Below are positions 8,881 through 17,799 of a stretch of DNA of 64,000 nucleotides, one piece after another. The stretch is from assembly GCF_000415985.1 (NCBI RefSeq), contig NZ_KE356561.1:1609487-1673486 (forward strand), written 5' to 3'. How positions within the stretch are numbered: position 1 is the first letter of the stretch; each line of letters begins with the position of its first letter. The notes beneath the pieces are model-generated. The model saw only the letters and a program-made list of their open reading frames with translations, was not told the DNA's origin and searched no databases. The translations under genes and the position numbers were made by a program. The stretch comes from Haloquadratum walsbyi J07HQW2. Lineage in GTDB: Archaea > Halobacteriota > Halobacteria > Halobacteriales > Haloferacaceae.

Positions 8881-9047
8881 AGATTATATTTCTCTATATG
8901 ATAATTGAATTTTCCGCTATATACGATATGGCATTTGCATAGCTGAATATTAATAAACTATAAGTAATCTATGAATCTACACTCTGCGATGTGCTCATGT
9001 CGATGCAATTACCTAGCAATTGGACTTGATTATATGCTACGGAATAT

Positions 9048-10310
9048 TTAAGCCAGATTCTCGATCTTCTTCACAACCGCATCAGCAAACTCAGAGGTCG
9101 CAAGCTTCGTGCCATCCTCGATCTGGCGATGGAGGTCATATGTAACATCACCATCGACAATCGTTTTTTCAACAGCATCACGGATGAGTTCGCCAGCATC
9201 TTTCCATCCCATATACTCAAACATGATACGTCCGGAGAGAATGATAGCGGTCGGGTTGACCTTATCTTGACCTGCGTATTTTGGTGCCGAGCCGTGTACT
9301 GGTTCGGCAAGACAAAGCCCATCACCAAAGTTTCCGCCAGGGGCAATCCCGAGTCCACCGATTTGTGCGCCAGCAGCATCAGACATATAATCGCCATTGA
9401 GATTCATCGTTGCAATGACATCGTACTGATCGGTCCGAGTAAGTAACTGCTGAAGCATATTATCCGCAATCCGGTCTTTAACGAGAAGCATATCAGCGGG
9501 CTGCTCACCATCATATTCGTCCCATAGTTCATCTTCAGTGATAGTTACATCGTCATATTCGTTTTCAGCAACCTCATATCCCCAGTCACGGAATGCACCC
9601 TCTGTAAACTTCATAATATTACCTTTATGTACAAGGGTGACAGAATCACGGTCATTTTCAAGCGCGTAATCGATTGCCTGACGAACCAGTCGTTTCGTCC
9701 CAAATTCGGTAATAGGCTTAATGCCAATTCCGATTGGACCATCATGCATCACTTCATCATAGTCCATTTGATTTTCAAGGAAATCTCGTACCTCATCTGC
9801 GCCTGCAGTCTCAGCTTCCCATTCGATGCCGGCATACACATCCTCAGTATTTTCTCGGAATGTCACCATATCCATCGCGTCCGGATTCTTTACCGGTGAC
9901 GGGACCCCATCGAGATGGTATGTTGGGCGTACATTCGCATACAAATCAAGTTCCTGTCGAAGTGCGACGTTCAGTGAGCGAAATCCCGCTCCGACGGGGG
10001 TCGTGAGCGGTCCCTTGATTGCAATTCGGTGATTGCGGATCGCTGAGACAGTGTCCTCCGGGAGATTCTCACCGTATCGCTCGCGAGCGGACTCACCAGC
10101 GTATACTCGAAGCCACTCGATTGAGCGACCAGTTGCTTCTGCAGCGGCTTCAAGTACTTGCTGCGCTGCAGGTCCGACGTCTGTTCCGATTCCATCACCA
10201 TGGATAATTGGGATGATTGGATTATCCGGAATGTCCAATTTACCAGTTTCTGCATCACTAATAGTTATTCTCTCGCCCGCCTCAGGGGCTGTAATCTGCT
10301 CGTAGCTCAT
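9048..10310 (-). CDS. icd: Isocitrate dehydrogenase (NADP+)
   Basis: Oxidative decarboxylation of isocitrate to 2-oxoglutarate in the TCA cycle. The start of the enzyme fold (IPIIHGDGIGTDVG) is near residue 33. The isocitrate-binding segment RSLNVALRQELDLYANVRP contains the expected Ser and Arg residues. The Lys of GIGIKPITEFGTKR and the metal-binding NGDYMSDAAGAQIGG are also present. At 420 residues it is the usual length of the bacterial/haloarchaeal NADP-dependent homodimer. It is monocistronic, and FrnE-like is divergent from it. Confidence 0.96.
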   Translation of the reverse strand: MSYEQITAPEAGERITISDAETGKLDIPDNPIIPIIHGDGIGTDVGPAAQQVLEAAAEATGRSIEWLRVYAGESARERYGENLPEDTVSAIRNHRIAIKGPLTTPVGAGFRSLNVALRQELDLYANVRPTYHLDGVPSPVKNPDAMDMVTFRENTEDVYAGIEWEAETAGADEVRDFLENQMDYDEVMHDGPIGIGIKPITEFGTKRLVRQAIDYALENDRDSVTLVHKGNIMKFTEGAFRDWGYEVAENEYDDVTITEDELWDEYDGEQPADMLLVKDRIADNMLQQLLTRTDQYDVIATMNLNGDYMSDAAGAQIGGLGIAPGGNFGDGLCLAEPVHGSAPKYAGQDKVNPTAIILSGRIMFEYMGWKDAGELIRDAVEKTIVDGDVTYDLHRQIEDGTKLATSEFADAVVKKIENLA

Positions 10311-10477
10311 AGAACGTGCATCTTTTTTTCAAACCGAGCGTAAATCATTGCCGTTTCGTATCTCTGGTATATCCTAATTATCTGTATATTGAGCGCATGA
10401 ATGTGTTTACTCTTCTCTGAGTCCGATGCAAGTTATGTCAAAAAAGATTTCATGCAACAGTCAATTATTATTTATAT

Positions 10478-11116
10478 ATGTCTGAGTCGATCATCGTATA
10501 TTCCGATTATGTATGTCCGTTCTGTTACTTGGGTCGGCGCGCACTGAAATTATATCAAGCTGAGCGTGATGATCCGCTTCAAATTGAATGGCATCCGTTC
10601 GATCTTCGGGCACAACAGCGACGTGCGGATGGATCAATCGATAATGATGTTACAGACGGGAAAGGTGAGGAGTATTATGAACAGGCAAGACGGAACGTGA
10701 GACAACTTCAGGATCGATATGACGCCACCGAAATGTGTCAAGAATTAGCAACAGACGTCGACTCAATGCCTGCACAGCTTGTTTCTGCAAGCATTCAGGA
10801 CACGGATGCATATGACTATGAGTCATGGCTTGCCTTCGATACGGCAGTATTCACTGCATTGTGGGAAGATAGCCGTGATATTGAGTCTACAGCCGTACTC
10901 ACTGACATCGCCTCAGAGATAGATACTGAAATGGATACTGACTGGATCGAGACAGTGCTTGCTGATGAAGAGCGATATGATGCTCTCGAGGAACGGTTTC
11001 GTGCGGCACAGAAAGCAGGGATCACCGGCGTGCCCACATTTGTAGATGAAACCGAGGGCAACGCTGCACGAGGGGCTGTTCCCCCGGCACAACTGCGTCG
11101 TCTTATGAACGGCTGA
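10478..11116 (+). CDS. DsbA-family (FrnE-like) oxidoreductase
   Basis: Thioredoxin-fold protein of the DsbA/FrnE/2-hydroxychromene-2-carboxylate isomerase group. The CPFC redox motif is at residues 13-16, and the cis-Pro segment TGVPTFVDE is near residue 188 of 212. There is no signal peptide, so it acts in the cytosol. FrnE-type proteins are disulfide isomerases linked to oxidative stress in other organisms. The substrate here is unknown, and the isolated gene gives no operon clue. Confidence 0.85.
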   Translation: MSESIIVYSDYVCPFCYLGRRALKLYQAERDDPLQIEWHPFDLRAQQRRADGSIDNDVTDGKGEEYYEQARRNVRQLQDRYDATEMCQELATDVDSMPAQLVSASIQDTDAYDYESWLAFDTAVFTALWEDSRDIESTAVLTDIASEIDTEMDTDWIETVLADEERYDALEERFRAAQKAGITGVPTFVDETEGNAARGAVPPAQLRRLMNG

Positions 11117-11161
11117 GTCAGCGAATCATGTACTGAGATGATTGAGTCGATTCTTCATGGC

Positions 11162-11180
11162 TGAGGACAGTGGGTCCTCA
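11162..11180. repeat. Hairpin downstream of the FrnE-like gene
   Basis: TGAGGAC and GTCCTCA form a perfect seven-pair stem around a five-base loop, 45 bp after the stop codon. No T-tract follows. It may stabilise the mRNA 3' end or be a small-RNA element. Confidence 0.4.
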
Positions 11181-11378
11181 TACGATAGAACATGAGGATT
11201 TGATTAAGTGCATGATATCTCAGCGTCGACCGAGGGTTATGCTGGTTAAGTTCTGAGCAGGTCGGGAGTTAATCATTGAGTAAGCGTAGACCGTCGGGCA
11301 AATTTAGACTGGATGACTGTGGATACATGTATGATTGTTGTGACTTTGGTGATACAATCTAACCGATTGTAGTTTTGA

Positions 11379-11711
11379 TCATGAGCTGCGAGATTGTGAT
11401 TGAGTATTGCTCGCTGCTCGAGCCCCTCTTGAGACGGAATCAACAATGAGTTTGTATACGAGGGCAATCAGACCCGAAACAAGAGAGATAATTCCTGTAA
11501 TAGTTAGGATGGCACCGAGCACAGAGAGTAACGTAGTGTTTATTCCCCTAAGTGATAGACCGAGGTTGATACCGACAGAGTAACCAAGCGTACTCATAAG
11601 AACTCCAATTCCAGACGCAGCAGATATGCCGCTAATCGTTATGATGACAATTCCAAAAATCGTCATTCGAACGCCATAATTTAGCCCCTCGGTCAAATCA
11701 ATCCCCTGCAT
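11379..11711 (-). CDS. Small membrane protein, unknown function
   Basis: About 110 residues with two or three hydrophobic stretches: one after the N terminus (from MTIFGIVIITISG) and one longer stretch further on (LLSVLGAILTITGIISLVSG). A short polar Ser/Arg/Gln tail ends it. The frame also allows an ATG 7 codons earlier at 11732. A TATA-like TTAAATA at 11736-11742 lies only 4 bp from that ATG but about 27 bp from the one at 11711, which favours the shorter form. I do not recognise a family. Confidence 0.6.
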   Translation of the reverse strand: MQGIDLTEGLNYGVRMTIFGIVIITISGISAASGIGVLMSTLGYSVGINLGLSLRGINTTLLSVLGAILTITGIISLVSGLIALVYKLIVDSVSRGARAASNTQSQSRSS

Positions 11712-11910
11712 ACTGATAGATACGGCTACCATATGTTAAATACGCGTCAGACATATCATATGTATCATCTATTCACCATTGGGGGCAACTCACCATGTGC
11801 TGTATGACTAGTTCTAACCGTAGAGACTTGATCACCCAGCTATACAGAGTAATTACTCTTTGTCAGATCAGACAAATATGAGAATTAACACTGGTATCTT
11901 CAATTATGTA

Positions 11911-12606
11911 TTAGTCTGCAGCAGGAGGTGATCGGTCAGGGTGGACCCATTTGGATTCTTTTCGATGCTGTACTGTTCTCTCTGGTGTCACAGTATGGAA
12001 ACGATCACGTCGCCAATCGTATGCAGTAAGTTGATTTCCATATACGCATCCGGTGTCGAGTCCAATTGCGCATTCACGGTAAACAGGTTCTGCGAGTGGT
12101 GTATGACCGAAAAAGACGCGATTTGATCCAGTGTATTCTTCCCACCAGAATGGGCGTTCGTATCCGGACGAGAGCGATCGAAAAGTCTGTAATTCGTATG
12201 TGGTGTGTTCAGAAAGTGGCTTTCGCGGGTCAACGCCACCATGGATAATAAGCGTGTCCTGCCATGAAATCACGGTTGGGCGTGACTCAATCCATGAGAG
12301 GTCGTCTGATGATAATGCTGGAAGCGATTTTTCACCACGAAGGAGTTTTTCCTCGTTATTACCACGAATGGTAAACATATTTTCTGCATGTCGAACATGT
12401 TCAAGCACCCCCTTGTTATCTGGACCCTTTCGAACAAGATCACCGACGAAAGCAACAAGATCGTTATTAGTTATATCAAGCGTTGAGAGAAGTTGATTGA
12501 GTTCATCATGACAGCCATGAACATCACCAATAACGTACACATCATCCCATGCGGTCACATCAAGTCGTTTGTGTTCGACAGTGTCTGCAAACTGTGGCAC
12601 TGTCAT
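11911..12606 (-). CDS. Calcineurin-like metallophosphoesterase
   Basis: A 231-residue PPP-family phosphatase, similar to bacterial PrpA and ApaH-type enzymes. All metal-binding motifs are visible: GDVHGC (27-32), GDLVRKGP (55-62), RGNNE (81-85), the single-His IIHGGVDP and the late FFGHTPL. Substrates could be phosphoproteins or dinucleoside polyphosphates; the sequence does not decide. A likely promoter region is shared with the divergent map gene. Confidence 0.9.
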   Translation of the reverse strand: MTVPQFADTVEHKRLDVTAWDDVYVIGDVHGCHDELNQLLSTLDITNNDLVAFVGDLVRKGPDNKGVLEHVRHAENMFTIRGNNEEKLLRGEKSLPALSSDDLSWIESRPTVISWQDTLIIHGGVDPRKPLSEHTTYELQTFRSLSSGYERPFWWEEYTGSNRVFFGHTPLAEPVYRECAIGLDTGCVYGNQLTAYDWRRDRFHTVTPERTVQHRKESKWVHPDRSPPAAD

Positions 12607-12730
12607 CTTAATTGATACCTATTGATGCAGCAAGTAAATGATTACTAAGATACATACTGTGTGATATATAGACATGGATTTGGGGCAGTCTGTCCGGAAC
12701 CCCTTTGAAACACTCACTCGATGATACAGT

Positions 12731-13621
12731 ATGGATAGTGCCTTGCTCGCAGAGGAGACACTCTCGAAATATCGGAAGGCTGGACGGGTACTGAACCAGG
12801 TACTCGATGAAGCTGCGACAAAGGTTGAACCAGGTACCAAACATCTTGAAGTCGCTGAATTTGCCGAATCACGGATCAGAGAACTTGCAGACGGATGTGC
12901 ATTCCCGGCAAACATTAGCGTCGATGAGGAGGCATCGCATGCAACCCCGGGTGCTGATGATGAGGCTGTATTCGATGATGAGCTTGTGTGTCTCGACTGT
13001 GGCGTTCACGTTGATGGATATATTGCTGATGCTGCGGTGACAGTTGATCTTTCTGGGACACCAGCGCTTGTTGAGGCTGCTGAGGAGGCACTCGATGCTG
13101 CACTTGAAATAATTGGACCAGGTGTTGAAACAAGTACTGTTGGCACAGAAATTGAAGATGTTATTCGCGGGTATGGCTATACCCCCGTGTTGAATCTCTC
13201 AGGTCATGGAGTTGCACAGTGGGATGCACACACTGGACCAAATGTTCCAAACCGCGGCACTAAACGCGGAATTGAGTTCGAAGTTGGTGATGTTGTGGCG
13301 ATTGAGCCATTTGCAACAACTGGTCGAGGAAAAGTCTCAGAAGGAACCAATGCAGAGATCTACAGTCTTGAACATGATCGATCAGTCCGTAACCGAGCAG
13401 CAAGACAAGTTCTCCAGCAGGTGACAGACGAATACAAAACATTGCCGTTCGCCACACGATGGCTTGAATCTACCCGTGCAGAAATGGCTGTACAACGATT
13501 GGAGCAGCGTGGCGTGCTCCATGGATATCCAGTGCTAAAAGAAGATGATGGAGAACTCGTCAGTCAGGCAGAACATACCATCATTATTACCGAGGACGGG
13601 TGCGAGGTTATAACAGCATAA
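12731..13621 (+). CDS. map: Methionine aminopeptidase, type II (archaeal)
   Basis: Removes the initiator methionine from nascent proteins. The metal ligands can be traced: DCGVHVDGYIADAAVTVDL supplies the two Asp residues, HGVAQWDAHTGPNVPN the His, and the late Glu residues lie in the C-terminal part. The 296-residue length and the insertion between the conserved His and Glu fit the type II archaeal form. The HIT gene starts 3 bp after its stop, so the two are probably one transcript. Confidence 0.95.
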   Translation: MDSALLAEETLSKYRKAGRVLNQVLDEAATKVEPGTKHLEVAEFAESRIRELADGCAFPANISVDEEASHATPGADDEAVFDDELVCLDCGVHVDGYIADAAVTVDLSGTPALVEAAEEALDAALEIIGPGVETSTVGTEIEDVIRGYGYTPVLNLSGHGVAQWDAHTGPNVPNRGTKRGIEFEVGDVVAIEPFATTGRGKVSEGTNAEIYSLEHDRSVRNRAARQVLQQVTDEYKTLPFATRWLESTRAEMAVQRLEQRGVLHGYPVLKEDDGELVSQAEHTIIITEDGCEVITA

Positions 13622-13624
13622 TCA

Positions 13625-14272
13625 ATGGAGCAAGTGTTCGCGCCTTGGCGTATTGAATGGGTTGAGCGTGATGAAACCGAATCAATTGATGGATGCCCAT
13701 TCTGCGTCCTTCCAGCTCGTGACCCAACGCGTGATCGTGAGAGCCGGATTGTTGCCCGAAGCCGACACACGTTTGTGTTATTAAACAACTATCCATACAA
13801 TCCAGGTCATGTGATGGTGATTCCAAATCAGCATACCGGATCGTGGGATGGATTAACCGATACCGAATTATTGGATCACGCACGCACAAAGACGACAACC
13901 ATCAACGCGATTCAGACTGCATTTGACCCGGATGGTATCAATACTGGAGAAAATATTGGTGGTGATGCTGCAGGTGGTTCAATTGATGATCATCTACACA
14001 CACATCTTGTACCACGCTGGCGCGGCGATACAAATATGATGCCTGTCATTAATGATACAAAAGTGATTGTTGAAGCGCTAGATGATACGTATGATCGGCT
14101 TCATGATGCATTCAATTCACTGCAGTCATCTGCTGATGAATCTCAACGAATGACAGATAACATAGATAGATCAGCAGACGGTAGCATATCAGCACCCGAT
14201 GAAGATGCTGATGCAAATAGATCAAACCACGCAGTCACACTCCAGTTTGACTCACCTGAGGTATCCTCATGA
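13625..14272 (+). CDS. HIT-family nucleotide hydrolase/transferase
   Basis: Histidine-triad protein. CPFC-containing N-terminal segment (residues 21-24) and the catalytic triad HLHTHLV near residue 124 are present, together with NNYPYNPGHVMVIP, the conserved beta strands of the family. It probably acts on dinucleoside polyphosphates or nucleotidyl-linked substrates. A polar C-terminal tail rich in Ser and Asp, about 45 residues long, extends beyond the usual 140-170-residue core. It forms an operon with map. Confidence 0.9.
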   Translation: MEQVFAPWRIEWVERDETESIDGCPFCVLPARDPTRDRESRIVARSRHTFVLLNNYPYNPGHVMVIPNQHTGSWDGLTDTELLDHARTKTTTINAIQTAFDPDGINTGENIGGDAAGGSIDDHLHTHLVPRWRGDTNMMPVINDTKVIVEALDDTYDRLHDAFNSLQSSADESQRMTDNIDRSADGSISAPDEDADANRSNHAVTLQFDSPEVSS

Positions 14273-14481
14273 TTATTTATAACTTTGCTGTCTTCTGACT
14301 GCTAACTGCTCTTAGTCAAGTCGCTTCATGATCATGTCATGATAAACCAGTGATGTACATACGATTTCTATTACCCTAGCATTCATGATTTGTCCGTATT
14401 CAACGGGTGAGAACATCAAGGGAGGCGGTTCTACTTTCTTCGACCGAAGCATCTTAACACATCGCTGTAGTATTTATTTTA

Positions 14482-15423
14482 ATGAGCGACGACCGCCAGA
14501 CCGTCGTTCGACGGATCGGAGCAGTCATTCTCATTGCGAATCTAATCTTGATGGCTGCAAAAAGTGGAGTATGGCTAGTCTCTGGTAGTCTGGCAGTCGG
14601 CTCAGAGGCAGTTAATAGTCTCACCGACAGCGCATATAGTCTTGTTATTCTTACAGGATTGTATCTAACAACACAGCCACCCGATTTTAAACATCCACAT
14701 GGGCATGAGCGAATCGAGCCGTTCGTCTCGCTGGTTGTCGCTGCTGGTATTTTTACTGCCGGTGGAGCTGTATTATGGAATGCTGCTGAAACTATCCAAG
14801 CAGGGGCATATGATGCTGAGGCGAATATTATCGCTGTTGTAGTGCTTATTGGAACCGCTGGAGTGAAATATGTGCTTTATCGATATTGTCGTCACGTTGG
14901 GGATGAACAACACTCGCCTGCGGTCACTGCTGTTGCCCTTGACAATCGAAATGATATTCTCACTGCCGGGGCAGCCCTCATCGGTGTACTTGGATCATCA
15001 ATCGGGATTCCCGTTCTTGACCCGATTGCTGCTGTTGTTGTCTCAGTTGGAATTTTTTATACCGGGTATGAGATTGTTCGCGATAATATCAGCTATCTTG
15101 TCGGAGCCGCTCCTCCGGAGGCACTCAGACGTGAGATTCTTGAAGAGGCACTAAGACATCCGGACGTTCGTGGCGCACACGATGTTATTGCTCACTATGT
15201 CGGTCCTGAAGTAGATGTAAGTCTTCATATCGAAGTTGAGGGAAATCTAACGCTTACAGAGGCACATAATATTGAATCTGCGGTGGTTGAGTCCGTCGAA
15301 GATCTGCGATCAGTCGATGATGCATTCGTTCATGTTGACCCTCGTGAGCTTAATGAATGGAAAGATGACCCCGACGCCGACCGTTTGGTCAAAGAACGAC
15401 ATGTCAGTGATGATAGCGGGTGA
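14482..15423 (+). CDS. Cation diffusion facilitator metal transporter
   Basis: A 313-residue CDF protein with about six transmembrane segments in the first 210 residues and a cytosolic C-terminal ferredoxin-like domain. Typical landmarks are NSLTDSAYSL in TM2, the loop PHGHERIEPF, and ALDNRNDILTAGAAL in TM5. The last of these replaces the usual HxxxD site with D-N-R-N-D. It probably exports a divalent metal such as Zn, Fe or Mn using the proton gradient; specificity cannot be read. The gene is single. Confidence 0.92.
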   Translation: MSDDRQTVVRRIGAVILIANLILMAAKSGVWLVSGSLAVGSEAVNSLTDSAYSLVILTGLYLTTQPPDFKHPHGHERIEPFVSLVVAAGIFTAGGAVLWNAAETIQAGAYDAEANIIAVVVLIGTAGVKYVLYRYCRHVGDEQHSPAVTAVALDNRNDILTAGAALIGVLGSSIGIPVLDPIAAVVVSVGIFYTGYEIVRDNISYLVGAAPPEALRREILEEALRHPDVRGAHDVIAHYVGPEVDVSLHIEVEGNLTLTEAHNIESAVVESVEDLRSVDDAFVHVDPRELNEWKDDPDADRLVKERHVSDDSG

Positions 15424-15659
15424 AGTACTCAGACGACCTGAGGTTGTGGAATATTTCATCTAGACTCCTGTGGTACGTGGGTTAGTAATCGCCGAGTGCG
15501 TGCTATTGGTGACTATTTGCTCTACGTTTACCGAGGAAGGTCATTGATGACAGTTTCTGCAGACCGAATCGAGTTCGTCTCGCTCCAGTAAGTGTGGAAC
15601 TGACATGATGGAGACCTGCTCAGTAAAATGGACCAATATCAACATAAAATTAATGTAGT

Positions 15660-16310
15660 TTAATTCTCAGGTGCCTCATCAAGAATTTTCACACCTGCTG
15701 AGGCACCGATTCGCTCAGCACCGGCATCAAGCATCGATCTTGCTGTTTCATATGAACCAATTCCTCCGCTTGCCTTTACTGGAAGATAATCTGAAAGCAG
15801 TCCGACGTCCGTAGTTGTCGCACCACCATCAGTAAATCCAGTCGATGTTTTCAGAAAATCAGCATCGGCATCGACAGCGATCTGGCAGGCACGATGTTTC
15901 TCATCGGTGCTAAGAAGCGTTGTCTCGATGATTACTTTGACAGGAATCGGAACCGCCGCAACGACCTCCGCAATATCATGGGTTGAAGATTCGATTGCAC
16001 CAGATTTTATCCGACCAATATTAAGAACAATATCAACTTCATCAGCACCAGCCTGCCATGCAGCCACAGCCTCCTGTCGTTTCGCAATTGACGCGTGTTG
16101 CCCATGTGGAAATCCAATAACAGTCACCAGTGTCACATCAGAATCTCTAAGCAGATCATTGTCACTTGCAGCATCAACATAACATGGCGGAATGCAGGCG
16201 TTCATTCCATGCGTGGCTGCCTCTTCAAGTATATCAACAACGTCACTCATCGTGGTTGTTGGTCCGAGAATAGTGTGGTCAATCCGCGGCGCCAAGTCTG
16301 TAGCATTCAT
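15660..16310 (-). CDS. deoC: Deoxyribose-phosphate aldolase
   Basis: Cleaves 2-deoxy-D-ribose 5-phosphate to acetaldehyde and glyceraldehyde 3-phosphate during deoxynucleoside catabolism. The Schiff-base lysine lies in FLKTSTGF near residue 155 and the second active-site lysine in [18 protein letters not shown] and NIGRIKSG are also typical. At 216 residues it is full length. A uridine phosphorylase gene is in the same window at 20.6 kb but not in the same operon. Confidence 0.96.
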   Translation of the reverse strand: MNATDLAPRIDHTILGPTTTMSDVVDILEEAATHGMNACIPPCYVDAASDNDLLRDSDVTLVTVIGFPHGQHASIAKRQEAVAAWQAGADEVDIVLNIGRIKSGAIESSTHDIAEVVAAVPIPVKVIIETTLLSTDEKHRACQIAVDADADFLKTSTGFTDGGATTTDVGLLSDYLPVKASGGIGSYETARSMLDAGAERIGASAGVKILDEAPEN

Positions 16311-16984
16311 AACAATAACCTACACCCCAACAATCAAAAACCGCCCGGGAATCCATGTCAGGGTATATACTGAACTGAAGTGAGTCGTGAACGCGCACTA
16401 AACATCCCGCCAATAGCCAGGAATTCCGTGTCTCCCGCTGTGAAGCGCCGCGATATATCCGACTGAGGGCAGCCTTGACCCGATACACGCATTTAATTTG
16501 ATATAGACGCTGAGCCCCTACACCCTCAACGAGTACCACAGGTCGCGCCAGCGGACAAGAACACAACGCAATAGAGTAGGGATACAGCGCCGTCACGTCT
16601 ATCTTGGACCCTCTGTCGTCAATTTTATATCTCACGCAAACACTTACATCGTCGGGCGCCGGACGAGCGGCTAAGATGGGCGTTCCAATCTGTCAACTTC
16701 GACTCGCTCGTCGCCCCGGATGTAGTGGCTCACTCCATGCGAAGTTGATGGACACCGACAGGATTTAACCGCGACACAGAGCGTGCGCTGTCCTACGGAA
16801 CTTCCCCGTCGACCAACGAGACTAGGAGTGGGACACTCCGAATCAACGCCTGTGGAGACACCTGTCTCTGCAAAGCGCGTCGTCAAAGCAGGAAGCCCAG
16901 CCCCACCCCCAGCGAGCAGAGTGGGATAGTTCACAATACGAGGCTTCGATACCGTTTTGTCGTCGGATAGCCCAGTGCGATGAT
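16311..16984. other. GC-richer intergenic island holding transposase debris
   Basis: A 674-bp stretch between deoC and the DUF63 gene. From about 16380 onward it is visibly richer in G and C than the surrounding genes. It contains no intact gene. The right part holds the 3' end of a TnpB gene (separate entry). The left part could be more of the same element or another decayed insertion; no coding similarity is recognised there. Confidence 0.65.
16741..16929 (+). pseudogene. 3' remnant of an IS1341-type TnpB transposase gene
   Basis: In one plus-strand frame the last 60 or so codons read LGVGHSESTPVET, then PVSAKRVVKAGSPAPPP, and end at a TAG at 16927. This tail is familiar from haloarchaeal IS200/IS605-group TnpB (IS1341-type) proteins. 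Immediately upstream the frame is broken by a stop at about 16723, and neither the zinc finger nor the catalytic DED region is seen. It is a dead relic, about 55 bp upstream of the DUF63 gene start. The antisense frame is also open but is a shadow. Confidence 0.7.
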
Positions 16985-17794
16985 ATGGTCATTTTTCCTG
17001 ACGGGTTCGCATTGCCAGCGGTCCAATATATATTAATGATTATTTTCGCTGGCGGTGTTGTCATGTATGCTGCCATTCGTCAGCAGCCAGCCATCACATC
17101 ATCCCGAGTATTAGCGTTAGCCCCATGGATGGTGTTTGGTGCAGCACTACATGTTCAATACGTCCTTGAAGCACTCCCGGCTGCGATACGACCACTTGCT
17201 GGAACACCAGCTGTATACGTCATCGTTGCCATCGCCGCTATCGGGACATTAGTTACTCTTGATATGTTACTTGCGTCCACGTACGTCGCTCAGGCTTTGA
17301 GTGTCGTGGGTGTCGTTGCAGCAATTATTGCAGTCATGGGTGTCGTGTTTATTGAACCAGCGTCATTACGCGTGAGCGTATCATTCATTGGGATTGGTGC
17401 ATCGGTCATTCTTGCTAGTGGTGTCTGGGTTGGGCTCACACGAATCGTTCCAGAGACACAATTGACAGCACCAATGGGAGCATTTGCCGTGTTCGGACAC
17501 ACGCTTGATGGCGTTTCAACAGCTATCGGTGTTGATCTCCTTGGGTTTGGAGAGCGAACACCACTGTCAGCACTTATTATCGAGTTTGCTTCTGGGCTTC
17601 CGACCGAAGCAGCGATTGGATCTGGGTGGTTATTTATTCTGGTTAAATTGTTGATTGTGAGTTTTGCTGTGTGGATATTCACAGATATTGCCGACACCGC
17701 TCCAGCGCAGTCGAATATACTTTTGACGATTATCTCAGCTGTTGGATTTGGTCCAGGAGTGCACAATCTATTATTATTCTCTGTGGCTGGCTAG
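16985..17794 (+). CDS. DUF63-family membrane protein
   Basis: A 269-residue very hydrophobic protein with about seven to eight transmembrane segments. It has FPDGFALPAVQY at the N terminus, the HTLDGVSTAIGVD segment near residue 180, and a C-terminal GFGPGVHN. These features match the archaeal family DUF63. The function is unknown. It converges on the sulfatase-fold gene with a 5-bp gap. Its promoter region now abuts transposase debris. Confidence 0.85.
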   Translation: MVIFPDGFALPAVQYILMIIFAGGVVMYAAIRQQPAITSSRVLALAPWMVFGAALHVQYVLEALPAAIRPLAGTPAVYVIVAIAAIGTLVTLDMLLASTYVAQALSVVGVVAAIIAVMGVVFIEPASLRVSVSFIGIGASVILASGVWVGLTRIVPETQLTAPMGAFAVFGHTLDGVSTAIGVDLLGFGERTPLSALIIEFASGLPTEAAIGSGWLFILVKLLIVSFAVWIFTDIADTAPAQSNILLTIISAVGFGPGVHNLLLFSVAG

Positions 17795-17799
17795 CGATA

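Noticed and set aside
11117-11220. Box C/D guide RNA after the FrnE-like gene
   Set aside because: A CTGA and a GATGATT occur, but the C box does not match RTGATGA and no closing stem was found. Only the hairpin is kept.
15540-15606. Short minus-strand ORF beginning MSVPHLLERDELDSVCRNC
   Set aside because: It stops after 21 codons. It might be the start of a lost zinc protein, but nothing downstream continues it.
16671-16934. Minus-strand ORF of 87 codons in the GC-rich island
   Set aside because: It is the antisense of the TnpB tail, whose plus-strand reading matches a known transposase C-terminus.
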